Shown here piece by piece: positions 42,862 to 51,284 of a stretch of DNA of 64,000 bases. How positions within the stretch are numbered: position 1 is the first letter of the stretch; every line of letters begins with the position of its first letter. The position numbers and the translations under genes were made by a program. The DNA comes from Bradyrhizobium stylosanthis (GTDB lineage Bacteria; Pseudomonadota; Alphaproteobacteria; Rhizobiales; Xanthobacteraceae), in NCBI RefSeq assembly GCF_001641335.1, contig NZ_LVEM01000005.1:186001-250000 (forward strand). Reading direction: 5' to 3'. The notes under the pieces are model-generated. The model ran no database searches. It saw nothing but the letters and a program-made list of their open reading frames with translations, and was not told the DNA's origin.

Positions 42862-44070
42862 ATGAAGCATATTATGTCAGGCATTTTTGCCGCCGCGTTC
42901 GCCCTCAGTGCGAGCGCTGCCGCGCAGGCCCAGGACAAGCCGCCGCTGAAGATCGGCGGCATCCTCGACATGTCGAGCCTGTATGCCGACATCACCGGCC
43001 CCGGCAGCGAGACCGCGGCGAAGATGGCCGTGGAGGATTTCGGCGGCGAAGTGCTCGGCCGCAAGATCCAGGTGCTGGCGGCAGACCATCTCAACAAGGC
43101 GGACCTGTCCGCCAACATCGCGCGCGACATGCTCGACAATCAGGGCGTCGAGATGATCTACGATGTCGCGGCCTCCGCCACCGCGCTTGCCGCCGGCGAG
43201 ATCGCGAAGGCGCGCAACAAGATCATCATGTTCAACGGCCCGGGCTCGATCCGGCTCACCAACGAGGCCTGCGGTCCCTACACCATCCACTACGTGTTCG
43301 ACACCTACGGCCAGGCCAACGTCACCGGCCTTGCGGCCGTGAAGTCGGGCCTCGACACTTGGTTCTTCCTCACCGCCGATTATGCCTTCGGCCAGGATCT
43401 GGAGAAGGACACCAGCGCCGTCGTCACCAAGACCGGCGGCAAGGTGCTCGGCGCCGTGCGCCATCCGCTCAACACGTCGGATTTTTCGTCGTTCCTGCTC
43501 CAGGCCCAGGCCTCAAAAGCGAAGGTGATCGGGCTCGCGAATGCCGGCGGCGACACCGTCAACGCCATCAAGCAGGCGGCCGAGTTCGGTATCACCAAGG
43601 GTGGCCAGAAGGTCTCGCCGCTGCTCGCCTTCGTCACCGACATCGACTCGATCGGGCTGGAGACCGCGCAGGGCCTGCTGCTGGCCGAGGCATTCTATTG
43701 GGATATGAACGACGAGACGCGCGCGTTCTCGAAGCGCTTCATGGAGCGGGTGAAGCGGCCGCCGACCTCGGCGCAGGCCGGCGTCTACTCGTCCGTGACG
43801 CATTACCTGAAAGCCGTGAAGGCGGCCGGCACCACTGATGCCGCGGCGGTGATGAAGGTGATGAAGGAGACGCCGATCAACGACTTCTTCGCCAAGAACG
43901 GCAAGATCCGCGAGGACGGCCGCATGATCCACGACATGTACCTGTTCGAGGTGAAGAAGCCGTCGGAGTCCAAGGGCCGCTGGGACGACTACAAGCTGCT
44001 CGCCACCGTCCCCGGCAGCGAGGCGTTCCAGTCGCTGGAGCAATCGCGCTGCCCGCTGGTGAAGAAGTGA
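42862..44070 (+). CDS. ABC transporter substrate-binding protein (branched-chain amino acid type)
   Basis: A protein of 402 residues with GGGAGG before ATG 42862 and a signal peptide ending at AAAQAQ. It is a type I periplasmic binding protein of the LivJ/HAAT group (KIGGILDMSSLYADITGPGSETAAKMAVEDFGG). In this group the ligand is often an aromatic or fatty acid rather than an amino acid. No permease or ATPase genes accompany it. The next genes encode a crotonase and a VOC protein. Confidence 0.9.
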   Translation: MKHIMSGIFAAAFALSASAAAQAQDKPPLKIGGILDMSSLYADITGPGSETAAKMAVEDFGGEVLGRKIQVLAADHLNKADLSANIARDMLDNQGVEMIYDVAASATALAAGEIAKARNKIIMFNGPGSIRLTNEACGPYTIHYVFDTYGQANVTGLAAVKSGLDTWFFLTADYAFGQDLEKDTSAVVTKTGGKVLGAVRHPLNTSDFSSFLLQAQASKAKVIGLANAGGDTVNAIKQAAEFGITKGGQKVSPLLAFVTDIDSIGLETAQGLLLAEAFYWDMNDETRAFSKRFMERVKRPPTSAQAGVYSSVTHYLKAVKAAGTTDAAAVMKVMKETPINDFFAKNGKIREDGRMIHDMYLFEVKKPSESKGRWDDYKLLATVPGSEAFQSLEQSRCPLVKK

Positions 44071-44089
44071 CGGCGTGACGTAAGTCACG

Positions 44090-44168
44090 GCGTCATCCCG
44101 GGGCGCGAAGCTGCGCACCTGAGGATCTCGAGGTTCCGGGTTCTCGCTTCGCGAGCCCCGGAACGACG
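44090..44168. repeat. Palindromic intergenic repeat
   Basis: CGTCATCCCGGGG...and CCCCGGAACGACG are inverted ends, with an inner GCTTCGCGAGC hairpin. It lies between the binding-protein gene and the crotonase gene. Confidence 0.55.
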
Positions 44169-44196
44169 GAGCCAAACAACAACAAGGGAGACGCCC

Positions 44197-44985
44197 GTGA
44201 ACGACATGGTCCTGCAAAAGCTCGAAGGCGGCCTGCTCACCATCACAATGAACCGCCCCGAGCGGAAGAATGCGCTCAATCCCGACATGGTGCGCGGGCT
44301 GGTCGAGGCGGCGCGGCGCGCCGCTGACGATCCCGAGGTGCGCGCGGTGCTGTTCAAGGGCGCCGGCGGCTCGTTCTGCGTCGGCGGCGACGTCAAGTCG
44401 ATGGCGGAGGGCCGGGCACCGCTGCCGTTCGAGCAGAAGCTTGCGAATTTGCGCCGCGGCATGGAGGTCTCGCGCATCCTGCATCAGATGCCGAAACCCG
44501 TGGTGGCGCAGCTCGACGGCGCCGCGGCCGGTGCCGGGCTGTCGATGGCGCTGTCCTGCGACCTGCGTATCGCCAGCGAGTCCTGCAAGATCACGACGGC
44601 CTTCGCCAAGGTCGGCTTCTCCGGCGATTACGGCGGGACTTATTTCCTGACCCAGCTGCTCGGCAGCGCGCGGGCGCGCGAGCTCTATCTGATGTCGCCG
44701 GTGCTGACCGCGAAGGAAGCGCATGCGATCGGCATGGTGACCAAGGTGGTGCCCGATGCCGAGATCGACGCGGCCGCGCACGACGTCGCGCTGTCGCTGG
44801 CGCAAGGCCCCTCGATCGCGCTCGGCTTCATCAAGCGCAACATCAACAACGCCGAGCATCTGGCGCTGGAAGACTGCTTCGACGGCGAAGCCATCCACCA
44901 CACCCGCTGCGGCGACACCGCCGATCACAAGGAGGCCGCGAAAGCCTTCGTCGAGAAACGCAAGCCCGCCTTCAGGGGCGAGTGA
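44197..44985 (+). CDS. Enoyl-CoA hydratase/isomerase family protein (PaaG-like)
   Basis: A protein of 262 residues from GTG 44197 (GGGAGA upstream). It has the crotonase fold: MNRPERKNALNPDM, then the oxyanion hole segment GSFCVGGDVKSM. The two catalytic glutamates of classical hydratases are not seen: the first position reads GAGLSMALSCDL, and the second reads GFSGDYGG with an aspartate. This pattern is closer to PaaG-type isomerases than to hydratases. It is followed by a VOC gene 2 bp away. Confidence 0.88.
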   Translation: MNDMVLQKLEGGLLTITMNRPERKNALNPDMVRGLVEAARRAADDPEVRAVLFKGAGGSFCVGGDVKSMAEGRAPLPFEQKLANLRRGMEVSRILHQMPKPVVAQLDGAAAGAGLSMALSCDLRIASESCKITTAFAKVGFSGDYGGTYFLTQLLGSARARELYLMSPVLTAKEAHAIGMVTKVVPDAEIDAAAHDVALSLAQGPSIALGFIKRNINNAEHLALEDCFDGEAIHHTRCGDTADHKEAAKAFVEKRKPAFRGE

Positions 44986-44987
44986 CA

Positions 44988-45743
44988 ATGACATCCTATA
45001 TGCGCCTGCGGCAGATCTGCCTGGTCGCGCCGCAGCTCGAGCCGGTGATCTCCGACATCGCGGGGATCATGGGCCTTTCCGTCTGCTACCGCGACGGCAA
45101 CGTCGCGAAATACGGCCTGGAGAATGCGCTGCTCCCGGTCGACACGATCCTGCTGGAGGTGGTGGCGCCGTTCAAGGACGGCACCACGGCCGGCCGCTTC
45201 ATCGAGAAGACCGGCGGCCGCGGCGGCTACATGGCGATCTTCTGCTGCGGTGATCCGGACGAGCGCGGCCGCAATGCCAACGCCATGGGCGTACGCACGG
45301 CCAACGTCATCGACCACGCGCCCTATCACGGCGTGCAGCTCCACCCACGCGACTGCCGTGCCGCCTTCATCGAGTTCAACCACACCGAAGGCAGCGACGA
45401 CATTCTGGGCCCGTATCCGCCGGCAGGGCCGGACTGGCAAAAGTTCATTCGCAAGGACGTGACGCAGGCCCTGACGGTCGTGGAGATGCAGAGCCCGGAT
45501 CCGCAAGCGCTGGCGGAGCATTGGGGCAGGATCATCGGTGTTGCGAGCCGCGATGCCGAACTGAAGCTGCCCAACGCGACCTTCCGCTTCGTGAAGGGCG
45601 CGAGCGAGATCATGAGCGCGCTGGAATTTCGGGTGGCCGATCCCGCGAGCGTGCTGCATGCCGCCAAAGCCAAGGGCCTCGCGGTCGCGGGGAATGAGTT
45701 TTTGCTGGGTGGCGTGACGTTTCGCGTGAGCTCAGCGCTCTAA
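44988..45743 (+). CDS. VOC family protein (glyoxalase/dioxygenase superfamily)
   Basis: A protein of 251 residues from ATG 44988; GTG 44982, which overlaps the crotonase stop, would add two residues. Two VOC modules are visible (about 1-125 and 140-251), starting LRQICLVAPQLEPVISDIAGIMGLSVCYRDG and VTQALTVVEMQSPDPQALAEHWGRIIG. The reaction is not known. The operon position suggests an acyl-CoA or aromatic substrate. Confidence 0.82.
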   Translation: MTSYMRLRQICLVAPQLEPVISDIAGIMGLSVCYRDGNVAKYGLENALLPVDTILLEVVAPFKDGTTAGRFIEKTGGRGGYMAIFCCGDPDERGRNANAMGVRTANVIDHAPYHGVQLHPRDCRAAFIEFNHTEGSDDILGPYPPAGPDWQKFIRKDVTQALTVVEMQSPDPQALAEHWGRIIGVASRDAELKLPNATFRFVKGASEIMSALEFRVADPASVLHAAKAKGLAVAGNEFLLGGVTFRVSSAL

Positions 45744-45744
45744 A

Positions 45745-45888
45745 CCCTCTCCCCTTGTGGGAGAGGGTGGCTCGCCGCATAGCGGCGAGACGGGTGAGGG
45801 GTTTTTGTCCTCTCGAGTGGTCTTGCAAGCGGGGAGATACCCCTCATCCGGCGCTTCGCGCCACCTTCTCCCGCAAGGGGAGAAGGAA
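45745..45888. repeat. Mosaic repeat between convergent genes, possible bidirectional terminator
   Basis: Several hairpins in tandem: CCCTCTCCCCTTGTGGGAGAGGG, CTCGCCGCATAGCGGCGAG, and in the right half GGCGCTTCGCGCC and CTTCTCCCGCAAGGGGAGAAG. The halves are inverted relative to one another. It fills the gap between the VOC and crotonase stops. Confidence 0.75.
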
Positions 45889-45914
45889 GAAAGAAGCGAC
45901 CGTTTTGTAAGACG

Positions 45915-46727
45915 CTACCGTCCCTTGAAATTCGCTGCGCGGCGCTCTTCGGTGGCCTTCACGCCCTCCTTGAAATCCTCAGTCGCGCGCAGGCGGGTCT
46001 GCTCGGCGAGCTCGTGGTTGGTCGCGGCCATCACGCGGTCGGCGAGACCATTACGCATCGTGGCCCGGGTGGAGAGCAGACCGAGCGGGGAGCATTCGGC
46101 GATCTCGCCGGCGAGCTTCATTGCTTCCGCCTTCACCTGGTCCTGCGGCACCAGCACGTTGGCGAGGCCCCATTTGACCGCCTCTTCGCCGGTGACGCGG
46201 CGGCTGGTGTAGAACATCAGCTCGGCGTTGTTCTTGCCGATCAGCTCCGGCAGCGTCACGGTGAGGCCGAAGCCGGGATGGAAGCCGAGCTTGGTGAAGT
46301 TCGCGGAGAAACGCGCTTCGGGGCAGGTGACGCGGAAATCCGCGGAGACCGCGAGGCCGAGGCCGCCGCCGATGGCCGCACCCTGCACCGCCGCGACGAT
46401 CGGCTTCTTGGCGCGGAAGATGCGCACGGCCTGGATGTAGAGATGGTTGATCGGCCCGAGATTGTCGGCCGGATCGCCCTTCTTCTCGGCTTCGCGCGCT
46501 TCCTGCGCCTGCCGGGCCGGGTCGCCGAAATTCGCGCCGGCGCAGAACGCCTTGCCCTGCGCCGAGAGGACCGAGGCGCGGATCTCGATGTCGCGGTCGA
46601 ACTCGTCGAGCGCATCCGCGATCTGGTTGATTAGCGATATGTCGAAGAAGTTGAGCGGAGGACGGCGGATCTCGATGGTGCCGACGTGGCCGACCTTCTC
46701 AACGGCGATATCTTTATAGGTGCTCAT
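45915..46727 (-). CDS. Enoyl-CoA hydratase/isomerase family protein
   Basis: A protein of 270 residues. The crotonase fold is seen in IEIRRPPLNFFDISLINQI and GKAFCAGANFGDP. Both catalytic glutamate positions are replaced: AIGGGLGLAVSADFRV and GFHPGFGLT. It may be an isomerase, hydrolase or ring-cleaving enzyme rather than a hydratase. It is the third gene of a minus-strand operon with two acyl-CoA dehydrogenases (15 bp gaps). Confidence 0.87.
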   Translation of the reverse strand: MSTYKDIAVEKVGHVGTIEIRRPPLNFFDISLINQIADALDEFDRDIEIRASVLSAQGKAFCAGANFGDPARQAQEAREAEKKGDPADNLGPINHLYIQAVRIFRAKKPIVAAVQGAAIGGGLGLAVSADFRVTCPEARFSANFTKLGFHPGFGLTVTLPELIGKNNAELMFYTSRRVTGEEAVKWGLANVLVPQDQVKAEAMKLAGEIAECSPLGLLSTRATMRNGLADRVMAATNHELAEQTRLRATEDFKEGVKATEERRAANFKGR

Positions 46728-46742
46728 GATGTCCTCGAAGCG

Positions 46743-47903
46743 TTAGCGCAAACCAAGTCCGCGCGCGATGATGCCGCGCAGCACCTCGGTGGTGCCGCCC
46801 TGGATGGTGAGTTTCGGTGCGGTCTTGATGGCGAAGTCGAGCTGCCGCTCCAGCGTCTCGCGATTGGTCGCGGTCTCCTCGACGAAGGCGGCGAGATCGC
46901 GGACGCGGTGCGGAAGCTGCTGCTCCCAGACCGTGCCGATGTCCTTGACGATGGATGCCTCCACCACCGGCTCCTTGCCGGCCTGCAGCATTCCGGCCAC
47001 GGAGACCGACATGCGCCGCATGGTGTGAAGCTGGGCGACGAGCCGGCCGATGCCCTCGGCGCTGCGCGTGTCCGGGTTCGGACCGACCGCGCGGACCAGC
47101 TCGGTCAGCACGTAGTAGGTCTCGAGGAAGCGCTCGGGGCCCGAGCGCTCATAGGCGAGCTCGCTGGTCGCCTGCTTCCAGGCGCCGTCGACTTCGCCGA
47201 GCACGTGATCATCAGGGACGAAGAAGTCGGTGAACACGACCTCGTTGAACTCGTACTGGCCGGTGATCTGGCCGATCGGGTTCACCTTGATGCCCGGCTG
47301 CTTCATCTTGACCAGGAACTGGGTCAGGCCGTGACGGCGGTTTTCCTTGGTCGGCTGTGACGTGCGGAAGATCGCGATCATGTAGTCGGCGATATGCGCC
47401 GACGAGGTCCAGATCTTGGTGCCGTTGATGAGATAGCCGCCGTCGGTCTTGGTCGCGCGCGTCTTGGCCGCGAACAGGTCCGAGCCCGAGTTCGGCTCGC
47501 TCATGCCGATGGCGAAGCAGATCTCGCCGCGGCAGATACGCGGCAGGATGTCCATCTTGATGTGCTCGGGCGCGTATTTCAGCAGCACCGGCCCGCTCTG
47601 GCGGTCGGCGACGAAGAAGCGCCGCGTCGGCGCGTTGGCGACGCGCATCTCCTCAGTGACGACGTAGCGCTCGAGGAACGAGCGCTCCTGGCCGCCATAT
47701 TTCTTCGGCCAGGTCATGCCCAGCCAGCCCTTGGCGCCGACCCGGCGGGAAAACTCCGGCGCGTCGGTGTCCTCGCGGTTGGGCTTGTGCGGATCGAAGG
47801 TGCCGGCGGCGATCTCCTCGGCGAGGAACGCGCGCACTTCCTTGCGCAATTGCTCGCACTTTTCGGGCAGGCGGATCGGGTCGAAACGAAGGGCTGCGGT
47901 CAT
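46743..47903 (-). CDS. Acyl-CoA dehydrogenase
   Basis: A protein of 386 residues with the full three-domain ACAD layout: GWLGMTWPKKYGG near the N-terminus, FAIGMSEPNSGSDLFAAKTRA for FAD and substrate binding, SELAYERSGPERF in the region of the catalytic base, and GGTTEVLRGIIARGLGLR at the C-terminus. The length and AYERSG segment resemble FadE-type subunits that act as heteromers. A second, shorter ACAD lies 15 bp upstream, so an alpha2beta2 enzyme is possible. Confidence 0.92.
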   Translation of the reverse strand: MTAALRFDPIRLPEKCEQLRKEVRAFLAEEIAAGTFDPHKPNREDTDAPEFSRRVGAKGWLGMTWPKKYGGQERSFLERYVVTEEMRVANAPTRRFFVADRQSGPVLLKYAPEHIKMDILPRICRGEICFAIGMSEPNSGSDLFAAKTRATKTDGGYLINGTKIWTSSAHIADYMIAIFRTSQPTKENRRHGLTQFLVKMKQPGIKVNPIGQITGQYEFNEVVFTDFFVPDDHVLGEVDGAWKQATSELAYERSGPERFLETYYVLTELVRAVGPNPDTRSAEGIGRLVAQLHTMRRMSVSVAGMLQAGKEPVVEASIVKDIGTVWEQQLPHRVRDLAAFVEETATNRETLERQLDFAIKTAPKLTIQGGTTEVLRGIIARGLGLR

Positions 47904-47918
47904 CTGTTCTCTCCCCGA

Positions 47919-48983
47919 TCAGCGCGACGCCACGAGCGGCCACAATTCGTCGGCGCCGCGTTTCGCGACGAGCTTGCCGAGCTCGACGGCCCAGTGGCTT
48001 TCCGAACCGAAATCGTCGCGCCAGGCCAGCGCGCGCAGCGAATAGCGGTGCAGGATGTGCTCCATGGTGAAGCCGATCGCGCCATGGACCTGGTGCGCGA
48101 TGCTGCCGCCTTTTTCGGCGGCTTCCGCGCAGCGGATCTTGGCTGAGGCAGCTTCGAGATAGACCTCGTCGTCGAAGGCTTTTGCATTCGCGATGGCATC
48201 GGCGGCCGAGGTGGCGGCCGCGAGCGCTGCGGCGGATTCGCCGGCGAGGCGCGCGAGATTGTGCTGCACCGCCTGGAATTTCGAGATCTTCTTCTCGAAG
48301 GCGACGCGCTCGTTGGAATAGCGCACGGAGATGTCGAGCATCGATTCCAGCGCGCCGGCGATCTGGAGGCTGCGCGCGACGCCGCCCATCAGCATCAAAT
48401 GGGTCTGCTCGAAGCCCTTCGGCGCGGGCTTGACGGTGACCGGCTGAATCTTGTCGAGCGTCACGGTGTCGCTGTGGTCGTAGCCGACATTGAGCCCGGA
48501 TTCGATCCGCGCCTTGCCCGCATCGACCAGCGCAACGACCGCGCCGTCCTTGCCCTGCGCCAGCACTGCAAAATGCTTTGCCGCCTTGGCAAAGGGCACG
48601 CCGCGGGCGCGGCCCGAAAGCGCGCCGTCGGCATCGAGGGTGATGCGATCCTTCGGCGACGCCGGCAGGACCGTCATCTCGCCTTCGGGCGAGGCGATCT
48701 TGGCCTGCGCGAGCAGCCAGCCCGCCAGCATGGTTTCTGCGAGGGGAACCGCGACGGCGAAGCGGCCGGCGGCATTGAGCAGGGCAAAGCCATCGGCGAG
48801 GCTCGCGCCGGAGCCGCCGAGATCGTCCGGCACCCAGGCCAGCGGCAAGCCGGCCTCGCTCAGCGCCTGCCACAGCGGCGCCTGCCACGAGTCCTTCTTG
48901 TCGTTGTTGATGGTTTGCGGATCGGCGAGATCGGCGAAGATTTTTTCCGCGGTCTCGACGACGATATTGTCACTCTCCGCCAC
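47919..48983 (-). CDS. Acyl-CoA dehydrogenase, short partner subunit
   Basis: A protein of 354 residues from GTG 48983; the frame continues to 49082 but has no better start. It has the ACAD N-terminal DSWQAPLWQALSEAGLPLAWVPDDLGGSG and C-terminal VHGAIGFTMEHILHRYSLRALAWRDDFG parts, but the central beta domain is short and weakly conserved. Such degenerate ACADs pair with a complete one in heterotetrameric enzymes for steroid or bulky acyl-CoA substrates. The two genes are 15 bp apart. Confidence 0.87.
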   Translation of the reverse strand: MAESDNIVVETAEKIFADLADPQTINNDKKDSWQAPLWQALSEAGLPLAWVPDDLGGSGASLADGFALLNAAGRFAVAVPLAETMLAGWLLAQAKIASPEGEMTVLPASPKDRITLDADGALSGRARGVPFAKAAKHFAVLAQGKDGAVVALVDAGKARIESGLNVGYDHSDTVTLDKIQPVTVKPAPKGFEQTHLMLMGGVARSLQIAGALESMLDISVRYSNERVAFEKKISKFQAVQHNLARLAGESAAALAAATSAADAIANAKAFDDEVYLEAASAKIRCAEAAEKGGSIAHQVHGAIGFTMEHILHRYSLRALAWRDDFGSESHWAVELGKLVAKRGADELWPLVASR

Positions 48984-49230
48984 AGCGTTCCCCGTGTTTT
49001 GCCATTGGCGCGTCCGGTCTGACCGGCCGGCGCGCAGGTTCTTCTTGCGCCCGATGATCGGAAAAAGCCATGGCCCTGACAAGCGTTGATCGCAAGCCCA
49101 TCTGCGGCGGCGGCATGGGGGCGCAAGCCGGTCTGGATTAATTCCGCTTAGCGGAGTTTGCTCGATTTGCAGGGCGCGGCAAACTCGCTAAACAGGGCGC
49201 CTGTAATTTACAAAGGGAAGGAAATACCGG

Positions 49231-50016
49231 ATGGCAAAGGACGGCTTGTGCGCAATCGTGACGGGGTCCGCATCCGGCCTCGGTGCAGCCACCGCGGAAA
49301 TTCTCGCGCGGAGCGGGGCGCGCCTCGTCATCAACTACTCGTCGAGCAAGACCGAGGCCGAGGCCACGGCAGAGCTCTGCCGCAAGGCCGGCGCGCCGGA
49401 GGTGCTGGTCGCGCAGGGCGACGTTTCCAAGGATGAGGATTGCCGCAAGATCGTCGCGGCGGCGAGCGGCTGGGGCCGGCTCGACGTTCTCGTCAACAAT
49501 GCCGGCACCACCAAGCATGTCGCCCATGCCGATCTCGACGGATTGTCGGCGGAAGATTTCCAGCGCCTCTACGGCGTCAACACCATCGGCCCGTTCCAGA
49601 TGGTGCGCGCAGCGCGCAGCCTACTCGAAGCCGGAGCGAAGGCTTCGGGGCGTCCGTCAGCCGTGGTGAACGTGTCGTCGGTCGCCGGCATCAGCGGCGT
49701 CGGTTCGTCGATCGCCTATGCCGCGAGCAAGGGCGCGCTGAACACGATGACCCTGTCGCTGTCGCGCGCGCTGGCGCCGCTGATCCGCGTCAACACGGTG
49801 TGCCCCGGCTATATCGACACGCCCTGGTTCACCAAGGGCCGCGGCGAGGCCGGTGCCAAGCAGGTGCGCGACAGCGTGATAGCGAAGGTACCGCTCAAGG
49901 TCGCCTCATCCGCGGAAGACATCGCGCAGCTCGTCTGCTTCCTCGCGATGCCGGCGTCCAGCAACATGACCGGCGAGGTCGTGCGCATGGATGCGGGGAT
50001 GCATTTGATTACGTGA
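49231..50016 (+). CDS. SDR family oxidoreductase
   Basis: A protein of 261 residues with GGAAGGA before ATG 49231. Nucleotide motif TGSASGLG (11-18), NNAG (about 89) and the catalytic YAASK with Ser in VSSVAG identify a classical short-chain dehydrogenase. It is divergent from the acyl-CoA dehydrogenase operon and could act as the 3-hydroxyacyl-CoA dehydrogenase step. Confidence 0.92.
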   Translation: MAKDGLCAIVTGSASGLGAATAEILARSGARLVINYSSSKTEAEATAELCRKAGAPEVLVAQGDVSKDEDCRKIVAAASGWGRLDVLVNNAGTTKHVAHADLDGLSAEDFQRLYGVNTIGPFQMVRAARSLLEAGAKASGRPSAVVNVSSVAGISGVGSSIAYAASKGALNTMTLSLSRALAPLIRVNTVCPGYIDTPWFTKGRGEAGAKQVRDSVIAKVPLKVASSAEDIAQLVCFLAMPASSNMTGEVVRMDAGMHLIT

Positions 50017-50045
50017 GACGCCCCGCGAGTGCGGCAAATACAAGT

Positions 50046-50166
50046 GTCGTCCCGGCGCAGGCCGGGACCCATAACCACAGTCCGTGGTCGTAGCGCAAAC
50101 TGGTAACTCCAAGTCTTCGCCAAACCAAATTCGGTGGCTATGGGTCCCGGCCTGCGCCGGGACGAC
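50046..50166 (+). repeat. 121-bp palindromic repeat, family B, copy 3
   Basis: Same length and bounded by GTCGTCCCGG and its complement. It contains GTCTTCGCCAAAC (50113-50125), in the same orientation as copy 1. It lies between convergent genes. Confidence 0.88.
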
Positions 50167-50207
50167 ACCGAATTTGTTGATAGGGCGCGCCGTAACGCGA
50201 CGACGCG

Positions 50208-50480
50208 CTACCCTTTTATCACGCCGCTCGCCACCAGCCGGTGCCAGATGAACAGCACCACCACCGCGCCGATCGTAGCCATGATGAAACCGGCGCCCTG
50301 GTCGGGGCTGTAATGGCCGATGGCCTGGCCGATGAAGGTCGCCAGAAACGCGCCGGCAATGCCGAGGATGGTGGTGAGGATGAACCCGCTCGGATTGTTC
50401 GGCCCCGGCGCGAGCCAGCGCGCGATGAGGCCGGCGATGAAGCCGACGATGATGATCCACAACAGGCCGCCGAAACTCAT
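50208..50480 (-). CDS. GlsB/YeaQ/YmgE family stress-response membrane protein
   Basis: A protein of 90 residues with three membrane helices. It begins MSFGGLLWIIIVGFIAGLIARWLAPG and contains ILTTILGIAGAFLATFIGQ, the transglycosylase-associated family pattern. Members are small inner membrane proteins induced by stress; the molecular role is unknown. Confidence 0.92.
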   Translation of the reverse strand: MSFGGLLWIIIVGFIAGLIARWLAPGPNNPSGFILTTILGIAGAFLATFIGQAIGHYSPDQGAGFIMATIGAVVVLFIWHRLVASGVIKG

Positions 50481-50522
50481 GACAGTGCTCCCCTTGCCTC
50501 GAAGATGTCGATCGGACTTTGA

Positions 50523-51125
50523 CTAAATCCTGTCGGATAGCTCGTTCTCGGTCGGCAGCCGCCCGTCCGGCGTCAGGTGGTCGATCACCTGCGGCAGATA
50601 CTGGCTGAGGCCGGAGAGCAGCTCTTGCTGCGACAGCCCGCTTTGGGCGGACAGGCTCTCGATCTGGTCGGCGCCGAGCGCATTGGCGAGATCGCCGGGC
50701 GCGATCGGCTTGTTCTCACCCTTGCCGACCCAGGAATTCGCGGCATCGCCGTGGCCGCCCTGCTGGAGCTGGTTGAGGAGATCGCCGAGCCCGCCGCTGA
50801 GCACGGTACCGGCCGCGCCGCCCGCGAGCAGGCCGCCGAGGCCGCCCTTGAGCAGATCGCTGAGACCGCCACTGCCACCGGGGCCGCCGGCAAGCACGTT
50901 GCCGCCCGTGTTCGCAGGTGTCGGAGGCGGCAGCGGTGAGCGCTGCTGCGGGGCCGGAGCTGCGTCAGGCTGTCCGGCGGTCAGATGCTTGAATGCCTTC
51001 CAGGCGAGCAGGCCGAGCAGTGCCATGGTCATCGGCGACATGCCGCCGGAGGATTGCTCGGAGCTCGGCGTGCTTGAGCCGCGGGGGCCATTCTGCATGC
51101 CGTTGAGGACGTCGAGTAGACCCAT
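50523..51125 (-). CDS. YidB family protein (DUF937)
   Basis: A protein of 200 residues from ATG 51125 with AAGGAGAG upstream. The N-terminus MGLLDVLNGMQNG, a Gly/Pro-rich middle (GGPGGSGGLSDLLKGGLGGLL) and C-terminal LSQQELLSGLSQYLPQVIDHLTPDGRLP are typical of YidB. Function is unknown. The much longer open frame upstream is a shadow of panE. Confidence 0.88.
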   Translation of the reverse strand: MGLLDVLNGMQNGPRGSSTPSSEQSSGGMSPMTMALLGLLAWKAFKHLTAGQPDAAPAPQQRSPLPPPTPANTGGNVLAGGPGGSGGLSDLLKGGLGGLLAGGAAGTVLSGGLGDLLNQLQQGGHGDAANSWVGKGENKPIAPGDLANALGADQIESLSAQSGLSQQELLSGLSQYLPQVIDHLTPDGRLPTENELSDRI

Positions 51126-51284
51126 GGTGCTCTCCTTTGGCGTCTCGTTCGGCGAATTCTCGCCGCTGACTGCCCCCGGGGCGAAAACATATGGGGCTCT
51201 CATGACGGTTACAAGGCGGATGCGGCGCAGCCAATGGGCAGGCGGCGCTGCCTCTGCTATCGAAGGCGGGACGTTAAGGAGAAC

